A stretch of 64,000 bases of DNA from Scortum barcoo (GCA_023238725.1 CM041554.1:19268050-19332049); one strand, 5' to 3'; counted from the stretch's first letter, positions 1 to 15,639 are shown. The notes: generated by a model from the sequence alone, not told the origin. A program made the numbers and translations.

Positions 1-2592
1 GTCACACCGGACTCTAAACTTGTACCTGTTGCCAAGCAACCAGGACTTCTGTCACACCAGAAGCTGCCCGATATCAACAACATGCCTCGAGGAGGGAGGA
101 ATGGGGAGTTTGGAGACATACCCAAGTTGACAAAAATTGATTGACAATTTATACCCAGTGTAACAGTGAAAAATCACCTTCTCGAAATAGCCCATTCCTC
201 TAAAAGAAACTTTGAGGCATTTCCTACCTGCCCCTGACTGGTTGTCTTGTGGACTGAGCAGAATCCAAGTCTGTTTCCTCCATTAACAAAGACAGAGACG
301 CGAATACTGTGCACCCGTGTGACCAGCCAACAACAGTGAAAAAGCTCCTGAGATTTCCGCCCCGGTTTCATTGGCTGGCGTGTTCAGACTGACTGGGATT
401 CTCATCAAGGATCCTTGTTCCTTTGTTATGTAAATGAAAGTAGAGCAGTGGATGGAGTTAATGCTATTAATTCCAGCAATAAAATAATGGAAATGACATG
501 TAGGCACATCAGAGTAAAGAGTCACTGCTGGAGATGGTTTGCACATTTGTTCTGCTGTTCTCTGTTCGACATGATAATCCTTCTCTCAGCCTTTGATAGA
601 TGAGAGGCCCATCAACAATGAAGCACGCATACGGTTTTATTAGGTTTAAAGAGGTCTGATATCTCATAATACACTGATATATTATTGGTATGTATTGTAA
701 CAGCCATTCTGTAGTATTGGACTATGGGTTTGCCACTGCATGTGTGAGAGCTTATTTTCCCATTTCAGTTTTTCCTCAGTTTTTAATTGCTTTTTCAAAA
801 GGTTTCATAAACAACAGAGTTTCAGCATTTTTAACCATCAATTAAAATCAACCATCAATTAAACATATCAGGATAAAATAAGGGTGAAGTATTTGTTTCT
901 ATTTAATCATTTAATCAGGAAAAGCCTCATTAAGATAAAAAAAAAATCCCGGCTAATATAGGCTTCTTTGTCTGGATTCAGGGCAAAAAACACAGGACAG
1001 ATAACACAAAATATGTCACAAAAGCTGAATTAAATAGAAATCCAATTATAAAATCATGAATTACTTTTGCAAAAAATAAGACAGTACAAAACAACACCTT
1101 ATATCAGCCCAAGAGCTGTCTAAAAGCACAAAAATAACAGTACAAAACAACAACAGAGCTGAAATTGAGCTTCTAAAATACAAAAACAAAGAAAAAAAAC
1201 ACCGGCAACCAGGAAAAAGAGCAGTTTCTGCAGCAATGATTTTGAATACACGAAGAGGCCAAATTTAGCAGTTTTAGATCTACAGTAACCGCAGAAGGTT
1301 TCAGGCAGAGGGGAGCAGCATACAGAAGAGCTCTTTTACTCACTTCAAGATGCCTACAGTATCAAAGATAAAGATGAATCGCAGCTATAACATGCAGCAG
1401 AATGCAGGTTGAATATAACCAAGATCAGGTGGGGAAAAATGACTGTTACAATTCCAAAGCTATTGAACAGAACAATGCTCATCTTTTCAAATGCTCCGCA
1501 ATATGATGACATACTGTATAGTGTGAGACAATATAAATGTGTCTACCGTATTGTTTATACTGAGCCCTCTTTATTTCCTCTGGGTGTGTTAGACTTGTAC
1601 AGGTAATGTTGCATATCACTAAGCAGGACTGCATTATGGAAATATTGGACTCTTTTTGACAAAGTGCATTGATTTGTTAGATAGTCAGTCCACCACCAAT
1701 TGATCAAAAACAGTTTCCAGAAAATAATATACTCAGACAGTTGCATCCATACAGCCCACTCATAGCTGCAAAGTAATATTAACAAGATTAGCCCCTCTCA
1801 ATTTAACGTATGAGTAGTGCAGTGTGATTTTTTTCCTGCTCATAATCTTTTTAAATAACATTTGTAATGATTTTTATCTGAATGAATAAGCAAAACCTAC
1901 ATCTGCTAAGTTCCTGTGGAGTAGAAAAGCAGTGAGAAACAGATTTTGAGACTTGTGCCTGTTGAAAGTCAAACTAGGCTGCCTGTTTCCGAATGCGTGC
2001 CTGATCACCCGTGCACTTGAAGCAACCTTTCGTCTGCCGCTGTAATATCCACACTGCGAACGTCGGGGGATTTCCACCGTCCTATAATGACTTCAGTACA
2101 TGTTTTCCTAAAGTAAAGGGAATCAAATGGGAAAACCGACTGATCAAAGCGGAACGGAGGACACAATCAATATTGCTTTTGCCGTCACACGGACGCGACC
2201 AAATTGAAGAGATATCAAAAATGCGGCTGTTTCAGAGGATCTGGCCCAGCGCAGTGAAGGCAGAAAACTCTGTACATGTTCACTCCCGGTGGAGTCAGGC
2301 GAACGTCAAAGTAACTGGAAGGGTTTAAATTAATAACTGACCCAGGTCTGAGGTGTGGACATGTTTCAGTCAGACTGCTCAGTATTCACAACCCAGGAGG
2401 TAGAAAGCAGGACATGTGGTTAACTGTCGACAGCAGACATGACCTCTGCCCTCATCAGACAGGTCTGTTTATTGCAACTGATTCAGTGCAGGAAAGACAA
2501 AAGAGCTGCTCCGGCTGACTGTGTCTACTGCTCGGTTACAGTTAGAGTTACTGACACTCCTTTGTACTCTGTGAATGCTGTGGACGCCCTCC

Positions 2593-2594
<2 letters not shown>

Positions 2595-2632
<38 letters not shown>
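2595..2632. repeat. (CA)n microsatellite
   Basis: 19 uninterrupted AC units. Confidence 0.97.
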
Positions 2633-2638
<6 letters not shown>

Positions 2639-5600
2639 CCTGAAAACTGAAAACACATACACACAGGGCCACTTGTCTCAAAAGCTCCTCTGAACATGGA
2701 TAAGGAAAGAGATGTCACAATTTGTCCTTCCTCTCCTGGTATCAATGTCCGATATTGATCCGTCCTCGAGTCTATCGGTTCTCATTACCTGTCCTCAGTA
2801 ACTTATCTCAATTGTTATGGCTGTGACTGCTTCCAAAGCCCCGGCCCAGCTCTGTGTCGTTCCCAGGTCATCCTTTATAGGACTGGTGAAACGGAGACGT
2901 CTGGCGGGTCCTAATAAAGACATATCCCCTCCGAACAAATCAATGCTGACAGTGTGTTTGCATAGATTAGGAGATTCTCCCGCACTATGATTTCTCATCA
3001 GACACACGATGAGGGGAAGGGAGATTGGCATTTGAGCGGAGGATTGTTGTATGGGCCAGGCTGATTTGATTGTGTTTGCATTTCATCTGCCAGCATTGAT
3101 GGAAACGATTTTGAGCCACGCGTCGCATCGTCACCCCTGCAGCAAACCCTCTCAGGTGGAAAATACATGCATTTCACATTTCTGTTTCAATAAACCTCGG
3201 CAACTGCCTTATGAAGATGGGCGGGAGATTATATTTTCTTTGTTGATTGAACCGGATGTCAACACAGCTTCGACAATGAAAACAGAAGATGGAGAAAATA
3301 ATCAGAAGCTACATGCCTCTTACTTCATGAAGGTGGATTTTTCAGACCTTACAGTTGGATCATATATGAAATGATAATAAAACGTTTTAATATTACTTTA
3401 ATATTCCACATATCATTTCCCCATAAGGTACAATAACCTCTTCCACATTTATCAGCATCAGCTCCTGTCCTCTGTCAATCCTTTTGAAGTCTAAATACTG
3501 CGTATGACGTAGGCAGCAAATCTTTTAAAACCATCTATCGCTCTCTGATTATAACTAATAATGTGCTGTGGCACCACAGGGCCAACCCCTGCGTCTGCAA
3601 ACCAGCGAGGATTCATTTGTATAAAATATGTGTTTTCTGATTGACTGGATCCCGGATTGTAATGTGATGACATATTTAATTTCTGATCTAAGGGGGAGAT
3701 AAGCTAGGCTTAGCTGAAATGATCTATAACCTTTATTTTAATACCTCAATACTTATCCGTGGTATTATAGCAGCCAATCACCTCTCTCACACCAACATCC
3801 TCCCCCTCTCCACCTCCTTCTCTCACTGTAATACACTTTTTTTTCTTCTCTCTTTCGCAGTCCTGTATAGGTCAACAACATGGATGCAGATAAATACCTG
3901 TACCTTTACAGGAGACTTACAGGATGTCCCTTTAACACGGATGACATTTAGTTAAATGTGAAAGCAGCTCACTCTCATTTATTTGTTGGCAAAATTCAGG
4001 TGAAGTCAGGACAGTCTTCCTAATGGTGCTGGGGCCGCACATCAGTGATTAAACATGATCTTTAATGGAATATTGAAGAACAGTCCTGCTGCAATTTAAG
4101 CAGAACTTGATAGGCCTGCGAGCCAGGATCTAATGAGCAGAAGGAAATAAGAGAATCGGGGGGGAAGAGGACAATATAGTCCTAAATGAATGAAATGGCC
4201 TTGTACCACCTGCTAAGCATCGATCAGTAGCCAAGGGGACTAATTGATAATGCATTATTAGCTGCTCCCCCATAATGGGATTTGTATTTCATCCTGTCCT
4301 TGATTGCGGGACGGAGGGGGAAGGTTTTGGCGATGAAGCACCGAAAAACAGATGGCAAGGTGAATTGTTCCCGTGACACATCTGCCAACGTGTTCTATTA
4401 GACTTCTCAGGCAGGTCAGCGCGGTGTCTGCGTCTGTGTGTGTGTTTATGTGTGTGCAGGCAGACCTTTATCAAAGCAAAGCAACACACCTCCAGAGTGA
4501 AAAGGGAGTCAAAGTAGATTTAATTGAAGCCTGTGTTTGTCTGGCCTTGAGACAATTGCAAGTGTGTTTTGGAGCAGTGGGAGTAAAGTGAGGCAGGCAG
4601 AATTAAAAAACCAACCAGCTGTGCTGATTGATCTCGCCGATAGACTCATACAAAGGCCACACTTCTCAGTGTCTTCGACTTTGTGTAAGTCGTATTTTTA
4701 TTTGGAAATCTGGAGTACGTAGGGTCTGTTCCTTTGAAGTCGGTCTTGACATGCAGAAATAATGAATTTCAAAATTAACTGCAATTAGTGGAACAAAACT
4801 GAATGATAATTACCATTTGTCAAACAACAACGCTGGCGTTCCAATCTCCCACGCGCACAGCCTTTGTCCTCCCACCAAAACATATCCGGTGTTAGCATCG
4901 CGCTTTGCTTTCTGTAAAGTAATTTTGCATTTGTCAGTCTCACAAAAGCTGTGCCCTTGCTAGAAGCTGGAATGCATTCAGTCTTGGTCTTAGTGGTTCT
5001 TTCTCTCACAACAGTTCAAGTTATTTATTTAGCCTGTCTGGTAAAGACAGACATGTGATCGATACGAGCTTCAAGCCTGCATTTGTAGTTGGTGTGTGCG
5101 GCACTATGTGCAACTAAAGCATTTAGAAGTCTTGTGTGATCATGTTGAATAGTGCACATAGTCTACATTATTTAGCCTGCAGTAGGCATGATAAATTTCA
5201 TAAAAGATCAAGTTAAATAGATTGTCAACCACATTTCCAAAGGCAGACAGTAGTCTGTGCACCTTTTAATGGAAGCGGCTTGGTCCTCTGAGCTACATCG
5301 ACTTATTTCCTCAGCTCCGTCTAACCGCAGTTCTAAGCTTTCTGTGCCCTAAGCGAGACATCTGAATAAAATGTGGACTGTATGCTGCAACAAAATGCAG
5401 TACATGCATTACTCAGGCCACTTGTACTGCCCTTGTGCTGAGCAAATAGAGGCCAAAGTTGCAAATGTGCTTGGATTCCACAATGTGCCTCAAATGTGCC
5501 ATTTTAACACGGTAGGATTCAGAAAGGAGCAGAGAAGAGCCGGTAAACTTCCTCCCCGCTTTGCCACTCTGATCATAGGGAATGCACTTTGATATTTTTC

Positions 5601-8600
5601 TCATTTTACATTTTTTACTGTAATGTAATTTTATCTTTCAACTTACCTCGAACTTCCTTTGGAAATGAAAGACGTGAGCGTTGTGCTGACAGTAGGAGAC
5701 AGAGTGGGAGTTTGTGGTGTCAATCAACACCTGCTCTGCTCAAATTCGTTTAAAAATAGTGGAGCTGGGAGGTGTAGTGAGGGAGCTGACAGCTAAATAG
5801 TCCATGGAGATTTTTGATAGGCAGAGGAACTCAGTAGCTGACAGTTAATGCTTTGTGTGTTTGGCCCCAAGGAGACTTTCAGTATAGGTATTTTACACAC
5901 TCCTCGAACAAACATCAACTCACCGCTCTCCTCCTTTTAAACTAGAATCTGCAGGGTGTCCTGGCTATGGGATAGTGGTGGCATAGTGAAAAGACTGTTT
6001 TATGGAGTGAGGGAAGAAGAATAGCTTCAATCTCCTCCCGAAGTGCTGTGTAAAATATGACAACGTGCACAGAACACTTTCTCGGGAAGCATCACAAAAG
6101 AGGTGAGATGCAGGTGGGATGCTACTTTTTATAACCAAAGGCGTCTCAACCTGCGTAGACTAAAATTGTACTTATTTTCCTACACAGTCTCAGTGAGTGT
6201 TCATTGGCCGGACTGTGCACACGCAGCCTGCTGGACTTTGGGTCGTGTGGGTGATGGAGAGAGAAATAAAACAAGCAGGCAAATGTGTTCCGCCTTAAGT
6301 TTCAGGGAATAAAAAGCCAAGTCAATTACCAGCATGCTCCTGCCCACATATAACACTTCTGCATTCGGTGTCGTGCAGTCAACGTGTCGACCACAAACAC
6401 AAAAATGCAGAGGCGACACAGCATGTGTTTGAGGAAACCTTTTCATCGGGCCGGGTTCAATGAGGTGTGCCGACAACAACGAGAGTGGCGGCCCTCGTCC
6501 GGGAGCCATCAGGAGGCAGTCTTGAGGATTTCATGCGATTTCAAATTAATAATTCATGCATTCACGTTGCTTTAGAAGCAAGAGTTTGTTTTCTGAAGAT
6601 GTTTGTGTTTTTGTCTTTCAAGACATCTCAAAGCAGATGTATTTAAAGGGCAGCCAAAGGGCAGCAATTTACTTTCCCATATCCTGAACTGAATGGAAAG
6701 ATGCATTTTCTGAAATAAGTATCGGCATGCTGTTGTCAACCAAGTGATTTCCTTCTGTTATAGTCTCCTCCCTTGTAAGCTAGTTTGTGCTAGAAATTTA
6801 ACGGAGTCAGTTCAAGATAAAATACCACATATTCATTGGTTACAGCTTCTCAGATGTGATGATTTGCTGCCTTTCTTTATCTCTTAAGATCCTCAGTATC
6901 TCAAGGTTTTGGACTGTTTGTTAGCATTTCGAAGCAAAATGTTCATTTGTCAACCTGGGCTCTGTGAATTTGTGATTTACAATTTCTGGCATTCTGTAGA
7001 CTTGATCGATTAATCGATGATTTATTGATTAATAAAAATGAAAAATGAACCTGACTTGTCAGGTTAATCATAATGACAAATGGAAATTAGCTTCAACCGG
7101 CTTTGTGATCTTTAGATAATATTTCTTGTCTTATCAAAATTTTATATAATCACGTGCACTCGGTTTCCTTTCTTAAACCTTAAGTTTATAGTCTCTGCTG
7201 CATCTGTGCATATTATTCCAACACCAGCTCCCAACATCTGGTACCTCTGATATCAAACAAAGCTCAGGGGTCCACTCCGCACTTTCTCTCCATTTTCGGG
7301 TTATTTATAAAGTCCACAATTCTCTGTCTTGCATCCACTGTATCAATAATGAATGCAGTCACATTTGAACAAAGAAATGAATATTTAAAGGCTCAACCCG
7401 TGTTCAGTCTGCAGCACTTCATCCTCTCATGCGTCACATTGTCGTTGATTCTGGGCTCAACAATACGGTCCATGCTGGAATGAGAACCATGTAGACTCAG
7501 TGTCGTGGCCACTGGGGCTGGTAGAGGATTTAGACAGGGTACAGACGGAGACATTTGCCATTTCTCTTTTTTAAGATCTAGATGCTCCGTCATTCCTCCA
7601 CAGCATATGTCAAGTACAGTAACATTTTCATCTGTATTCTTTTGCTTTCTGACTGAATTGTCAGGGGGCAAATGCATTGGATATATATGTTTTCAAGGCT
7701 ACTTGTGAAAGATTTTATCACGAAATGCTGCTTTATTTTCACCGTTATGGGAGGCTACCCAGTATGTCCCATCTGAACAGCTGTTGTCGGCTAGAAGAGC
7801 GCTCGTGTATCATGCTGCCAATGTGGTAGATAAGATGTGAAGGTATGACTTCTCCCTACACATCTTTACGAGGGATTGATTGTGACACGTACAACATTTC
7901 TGTCACAGCTCAGTTCACACAAGTGGTGGCCTGTTACCAGGTACATATACACTAACAATAAAATTAAGCACAAATCTAGGTATGATTTTATACAGCTTTC
8001 TACTTCTACTCCGCTACACAAATATTCTGCATGTACTTTTTAATGCACCATTTTTGTACAACAGCTTCAGATTATTTTTTTTGCCCCCCTTCTGTCCTGT
8101 AAAAACCAACTATGCCACTTGCCAAATTTGGTGATTTTAAATTAGAATTGTTTTGCTAAACTGAATGATGAAGTATTCATTTATGGGTTGAGAAAGGTAA
8201 ATAAACATTTTTTTTTTAAATGGATAGTGTGGTCAATTCATTGTCACAAAGCTGATTCATATGAATCCTGGAACATCAGATACAGAAGTAAAACATGACA
8301 GACAGGGACAGTTTTTCTCCTGAATGAGTGCTTTTGATATTTAGACTTTGGTGATAATACTTAAATACTTAATAAATACAAGTATAAGGTTTGAACGCAG
8401 GACTTTTACTTGTCGTGAAATATACAGTGTGGTTTTAGGACGTGTCTATCCGGAGGTTTCTAATGATGCTTTAAGTCTGTGATTTCCATGTCATTTCAGC
8501 CATGAGCATACAAATTGTCCACATGCCATAATACTTTAAAAAGGCAAAGCAGTCTGTGTTTGACTTTGGTTAAAGACTTGTTTTCCCCTTTACTTGTAAA

Positions 8601-11600
8601 GCAGGAAGGCTGCTGAGTGGTTAAGTAACAATGTGAATTTTTTGCAAAGGCAGCAACTTGAGTTTGGAGTGTAACTGAAAGGTACTTTCTAAAATATTCT
8701 CAAATCCTGCAAGACATGATTTACACGTTTTGTTTGAATTAATCACAGTATTGCTGGTGCAAGAAATATAAATATTATCTCTTGTTCATCATTTCCCCAT
8801 ACTTGCATAATGTAGTTGATATGACAAAAAATATAAACACGTCTCAAATTAAATTTGTTTATGTAAAAGTGCCAGATTGTTTAAGATAAATGCCAGTTTT
8901 AGTGATCTATATAACATGCTAATTGGGGCTAGAGAGCTAATTAGTGTTAATTAAAACAGTCACACATAAACAAAGATTGTTCATTAAATTACAATGAGTC
9001 ATTATCAAATAAATAGTGTTGGTTATTATAAGAACAAATTAGAATTTTAGCATATTAAAGTACTTAAAAAATGTAGAAAAAAATTTGTGGAGTTTTATAA
9101 AAAGACTTTTGTAGCTTCCATGTTCCCTCAGGCTGTTTACTGAATGCTGTTTGTTGTTGTGCTGAATATTTACATTCGCCCACACACCTTCATTGGATTA
9201 CCACAAACCTCTGCATCCAAACTCAGACAACACTGCCGGCCAGAGGCCCAAGAGAGACCCACCCAGTCGCGAGGAGGGAGGGGAAAACCCTGATGCAATT
9301 TGTATGGCACTCGGCAACCAGATGGGAGCCAGGCTGACTTACCTGAAGCAGTTTTCCTTATTTACTTCGGTGCCCAAGGCCATGTCAGACAACAGGGAGA
9401 GAAACATGTTAGCCCGAGCAAATTATCAGGGCTTTCATGTGGGTAACGTTCTATCAGATCCTCCCACTCTGCAGAATGTAATGGAAGCAGAGGCAAAGTG
9501 CTCAGGGCCTTCACCTCCAACGTGTTCTCATTCGAGGTAGGACAAGGTGTGTGTGGGAGATAAAGCAGCAGGTCCCAGTCACTCCCAGCCTGAAGACTGT
9601 GGCATATAGAACATCCTGCTCTTGCCAATCATCAGGGTCAGGATATTGGATAGAGAGTAATTACAACGGGGGCACTTTGGTAAGGGCACCACGGTAAATC
9701 ACAGCACTGCCTCTGTGTGTGTGCGTGCATGCGTGCAAGTGTGCTATTAAGGAAAGGTTAGGCAAACTAATTATGGAGGGACAGTGTAAATAGAAAAATC
9801 CATTGCTTTGAATTAATGTCCATTTGATGTAATCAGTTGTGGCGCTTCAACGGTGGCTGGTGACCGGGCATAAATGCAAAATGAGGGACAGAAAACCTAT
9901 TTTTAACATCTGGCATGTGATGTCTGCGCTCGGTGACACAGAAGAGCTATTCTGAAGTTTTGTGCACCGATTCATTATCACGTTTCAAACCTGCGAACAC
10001 CTGTGCAACTAGCAACACAATTTGAGCGCTGTTTTTATGTACACTGCGCAGCGCATTGTTGTGAGATCCTGTGTGCACATAGCGTGGTGTTGATATGTGA
10101 TAAATATGGCAGTGAAATATCTTGCAGAGTGAGTATCTCACTCTTCCGGGAGCATGCAAAGTCTGTACATCATTATTCATCTTTACTTCTGAGTTCAGAC
10201 CTTTTCCACTCAAAATCATCTCTTGTCACATATAGTCACGCACGTCTGAGCAAGCCAACTGTGAAGACGATCTGCACGTGCACTCGCTCCATGACAAAAC
10301 AGGCATGTTTAGTCAGTGGCTTTCATTCATGAGTCTTCTGTCCTGCACCATTTACTCTTCTCACCCCACCGCGGAGGCTCCACCTCAGTCTCCTTGGAGT
10401 GGCATTGGGCTGAACCGAACTGGATTGATTGGAGCGTTACCTGCTCGCCTGTTTGTCAGCCATGAATAATCTGTAACGACATTCAGAGCATCAGCGGGGG
10501 CCTTGCAGCGTGCATTCATTGTGGGGAAAATGGACAGCTCAATCAAAAGAAGCTCTTGAAAAGCTGGTCATAACCGGAGGCAGAGCCTTGACCCAGAACT
10601 CTGTCCCACTGACTCGAGTTGCAACCTCACCAACATCCCTGAATGGGAGGCCCGACTACTGTATTCCCTGTGAACTCTGAGCTTCTTCCCCCCCGCCCCT
10701 CCCTCATCTCTCTTTGCTGTTTTAATAGAGCCATGCTTCACTCAGAAGGCCACGTTATCCTTGTTTGGAGACAGACGCTTATGGCGCCACCTGCCACCCT
10801 CAGCTCCCCACGTCAGGCAGCGTGAGCCACCCATCACCGCCCTGCTTTACATGGTAATGAAAGTCTTCAGACTGGACGATAAAGCAGTGACGCCCTTGGC
10901 TCTGTGACCTGGGGTTAACTTTGGATTATTTACACATGGAACATAGAAATACCATACAGATGTGATATAGTGTTAATGTTTTTAGACTAATTTCAACACG
11001 CCGTTTTGATCCAGAGTCGCGTTTCAGCAGCCTGGCTTGGCTTGGATTTCTTTCAAGTGGGAAAGGCAAAGTAATTGGTCTGAGAACGAGCGCATTGTTG
11101 GTTCCCTGAAAAGAAGCTCTGGACTCTCATGGTGCCGGTGATGACACTGATGCCATCCGGTACAAAGAAGAACTGCAGGAGGAAATGAAACACTTAGAGC
11201 ATGCTTTTGACTGGTTGCCAGGATGTGCAGACAGTTTGTTCTTAAAAGCGTTCATCTGTGATGTCTCCCCTCAACCATTGTGAACTTTCTCCCTTGAAAT
11301 GGCGCACTCCCCTGATGTAAAGTCACCCAACCCTAATCCTCCTATATCCACTGATGAATCCCAGCCACACACACAGTGGAGATGCCGCCTAATTGAATTT
11401 CCCTGGTTTCAATGAACACACGCTCAGGACCTGCAAGTTCCAGTCCTTGCCTTTGATAAGCAAATGACCCCTATGGAATTGAGGTCACAGCCTTCGAAAA
11501 CAAGAGTGAGGGAGAGAAAAATAAAGTCCCGCACTCAGACAAGCCCAATATCGACTCACCCGGGATTGAGTCCAATGATGTTTACCCTGTGTGTGTTGAG

Positions 11601-13348
11601 CCCCTGTTGGCTCAGGGGGGAATTCATCCTACACATACACACATGCACACACCAAAGAGGTCTGTGCTCTCGTCTCTGAAAGTGTGACTTCTTTGCTTTT
11701 GTAAAGTGTTAGTTCTTCCTCCATATCCGAATGGTGTGCATGTGTAAATAATCTTGTATTTGCTACAGAATAAAGCACCATACAGAAAATGTTGGTGTGT
11801 ATGTGTGTGCTTGTGCGCCAGTGGATCCAGTAATAGCTTGTATTGTACTTCATTGCCTGAAGACTTTGCAACAAGCTTCATCATACAATGGTGGGGTCAG
11901 TTAATTCATGAACTCAGCCATCTCTTCCTTCTTTTTTATTCCTTTTATTCTGTTTCATTTGTTGAAGTCTGGAGGCAGAACAGTGTGTTTGCTTTGGTGT
12001 CTCTAAGCTTGAGTCCACAGTCTTGATGCTTTTACGGGGGCTCCTTTTTAGATACAAGCTCTGCATGCTTTCTGTCCACTGCACACAGATTTCTGATGAA
12101 CAGAACTGTGTATGTTCGGGTGAACTGAATCACAGGACATCGTTTTCATTAGGGATGAAGTTGCACATGAAGCTCTCGCTTTTACAGTTTGATTTACTCA
12201 CTAAAACCTCTTTAAACATTCTCCCATAGTCCATTGTATACCTACAACAGTTCAGCTTTACAAGCAGCCATGAGTGATTTGTAGGCTTTTTATTTTGCCC
12301 TGGGTTTCGCCTCTCAGGCAATAGGGAGATTACCTTATCTAATTGCTGGAGGTTGTTGAGATAGTATGCAGGCACCACTGAAAGGAGCTTACAGAAGCAC
12401 TGACACTTTTCCCGCATGTTTTTCAGGTTGGGAGAAAAAAGGTTTTATCAATTTTTACAATTAATATACAGTTAGTTCTTACAGTTAATATTCTAGATAA
12501 AAGACGCCATAATGGCCCATCAGTCAAAGCACAGAGGAAGATAAACATGATTTTAAGTGGGGTTAGTGCATTAATGGAACGTGGAAACCTGGAGGGCTCT
12601 GTGGGGCCTGGCTGTGATGAGAACTGTGATGGACGAGCTGGTCAACATGAACTTGACTTGAGTGGGACAAAGAGGATTCAGCCACCAAGAGCATTAATAA
12701 CACAGCAGGATACATTGCATAAAAGTGATGGTTTATTTTACATCTTACCTCTGAAATGAAACCTTCACTCTTGAAGGACATATTCCTATAAGACTCATCT
12801 GTACTGGGCCATCCAAACTTCACTTCATAACACTGCTCCTGACTATAGCTTGACATAAGTTAAACAAGACTTCACTCTGTGTTCGAAGTGTACGATTAGT
12901 GTTGTAGTAGTACTATTGTTACTATAGAAATACTACAGGATTATTATAACCTTTAACCCCACTGCTTTTGTTGGCAGTGATAATTAACGAGAAGTTTTTC
13001 CTCGTTTAGCCTCTGGATGCTTGAACACGTAGTTGTTGAAACTGAGTTGTTGACTTACTTTCCATAAAACGCAAGAAAATAAATGGCAAGTAAAGAAGCC
13101 CTCTAAAATCACATTCCTGAACTGTCTGTGTTGTATAATCTCAGCACAAACACTGCAGTGGCAACTTAAACTGAAGTCAAAATCTCCAACTTTTTGTTTA
13201 CTAAATATTTATACAAGGACTGACGTCATTCTGTGTTAGTTCATTTTGAAAGCCAGGTTGTAGCCTGTAACGGCAGTCTCGTTAGCCAAAAATCACAGGA
13301 GCTTACTTTATTAGAATTGACATTGTTTAACTGTATGGGACTGGTGCA

Positions 13349-13351
<3 letters not shown>

Positions 13352-13385
<34 letters not shown>
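13352..13385. repeat. (GT)n microsatellite
   Basis: 17 uninterrupted TG units. Confidence 0.97.
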
Positions 13386-13389
<4 letters not shown>

Positions 13390-15639
13390 CCTGCATAGTT
13401 TTCCTTGTTGCCTCTTCATTTTCAGTGCAACGTAACATTTTCCAAATATTATGGGTAAGTACAACCGAGTACGTTGCCCCATTGCACAAAATAAACTCAC
13501 CAGGGTTCCAGCTGTAAACCCAGAATTCACTGTGTCAATCACATAATCACCCTTTAAAATGTTCCCAGTAATTTCAGTGAGGTTTGGGATATGAGCTCAT
13601 TTATAAATGGGCTGCAGATCAAACTGAAGGCTAGGGGAATCGTGTCATGTTTTAATTATCGTTTAACGGGAATGTTAAGTGCAGTATCTTGCAGGAGAGG
13701 AAGTGTAAATTTCCTCTTCTTTTTTTAGTTCCTAACACCTTGGAGACAGCTGAGCGTACTGTAATAAATCGATATTGATATAATTGAGTCATAAGTGTGT
13801 CAGTGCCCCATTCTTACAAAGGGACGGCTTTCTGTGAATCGATAGTGTTGTCGCTGTATCAGTCATCTTTGAGTGATGTTCATAAAGTTTTGTTTTACTT
13901 GCAGCCGTCCCAGTGGAATAAACTTTGGACAACAACGGTAAATAGCAGCATGTCCAATTATTATTAACTGCTATAAAATTACAGTCATATTTTGTTCACA
14001 AAGTGATGACATTATTTTGTCCTACTTTTTAATTGGAGTGAAATTGGACAGAGTGACTCACAGCAGTGTTACTGGAAGGTGTCAGACACAGAAAACAGGT
14101 AATTATGGAGACAGGAAGAGATAAGGAAGCAGAATGCAATTACTCTGGCAAGCAGAGCTTCAAATTGCTCCTTAGGATTTCTCACTTCAGGTTCCTATTG
14201 TTCATGCTTTGCATCTCTATACTGATCTTTATTCCTTTCACCCTCTAGCTCAAAGAAGAAGGAAGGTTTGCATTAATTAAATGAATTTCTACTGTAAGTA
14301 AGGCCATACAAAGAGCCGAACACGGCTTACTGCTGAATTTCAAATGTATGTATTCAAATAAGTTCAAAATTTTCCCAAATCATTTTGCGCTCGTAAACTT
14401 GTGCTGTGAGCTCTGTATAAATCAGGGCCATCAAATGTTTCTGAGGCTGAAACAGTCCCTCTGGATTTTTGTTTCATTTAACTTCCAGGTTTGAGGGCGT
14501 GCTTCAGAAGGATTTTCCCCATATTCCCCTCCTCACAGCAACTGCAGACGTGTCCATATACAGCATGCATCGCTTTTGAAGGATTTTATTAATGACCGAC
14601 ATATAAAGCAATCACACACATAGAACACAACCCCCCATCCCAAGTCTCTCACACGGAATATATGGATATGAGTTGCACATTGCTGCATGCACTGTAAATA
14701 ACGGTGTATATGGGAACAAGAAAAAAACTCTGTTGCTGCATTAGGCCTAATTTCGTTATTTTCTGTCAATGCTGCGACTGAGTTTATCTTCAGAATATAG
14801 AACGTAGCTGCAAGAATAAACGCAGTTCTTGAATTGTGTATGTAGAGGAGTCGGTTGTTGTTACAGAAAATGTTTTTATTTCTTTAAGAGGAAAAACTGC
14901 CGTGCTGGCGATTTGAAGGAAGAGGGGAGTTTTTCTTCCGCTCCATTTGTTCATTCTCTGTAGTGCCCATTTTGTTACTTTAGCCATTTGTTTTAGCATT
15001 TAGGTGCTCTCTCAGCCTGTTCCACACAGTCTCACTGCAGGCGTGCTTGCACGCACACACACACACACACATCTGACAGATCTGGGATTGGGAGAGAGAG
15101 AATTTCTCAATCCAGAATTTCATTTCCAAAATGAATCCAACTTTTTTGATAGGGTTTGTTTTTGTTTGTTTGTTTTAAATAGCAATAATAATTAACGCCT
15201 ACCTATAAACCTCCGTTTTTCTTCTTTTGAACTAGCTGTGAGTGAAGCACATACGAGGGCGCGTTGGTGAAATCTTGCACACAGCACAGGGTGTTGTTGA
15301 CGCTCAGAGTGGGGCTTCGGGGCTGGATTCACTGCAGTGCTGTCCCCACATTTACCATGATGGCATATAGCGAAATCTACTGCATTTAGAGGCTGATACA
15401 TTGGAGTGGGGATCTGCCAGTGACCCTCAAAGCTACTTATCACTGTGTGGCTGCCGGCCACCATCCTCCCGTGTCACCGCTGGGCCAGCCTGCACTCACA
15501 CGGGCCCCTACAGAGCAATGCACAGTTATCCTCAGATAGTTTACAGAAAATTCCCCATTTTTTTATTTGACTGGTGTTGCAGCTTTCTCGAGAGCCGTTC
15601 CTTGCACTTGACACTGCTCTTCCTGGCATCCTCAGCAAC

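Noticed and set aside
2439..2693. Open frames with His/Thr or Cys/Val repeats
   Set aside because: Created by the (CA)n/(GT)n microsatellite; the same artefact explains similar frames near 13.3, 16.4, 31.9 and 36.9 kb.
9193..9540. Open frame of 115 codons in the upstream intron
   Set aside because: Overlaps another open frame on the opposite strand and shows no domain or UNC5-like sequence. Probably chance.
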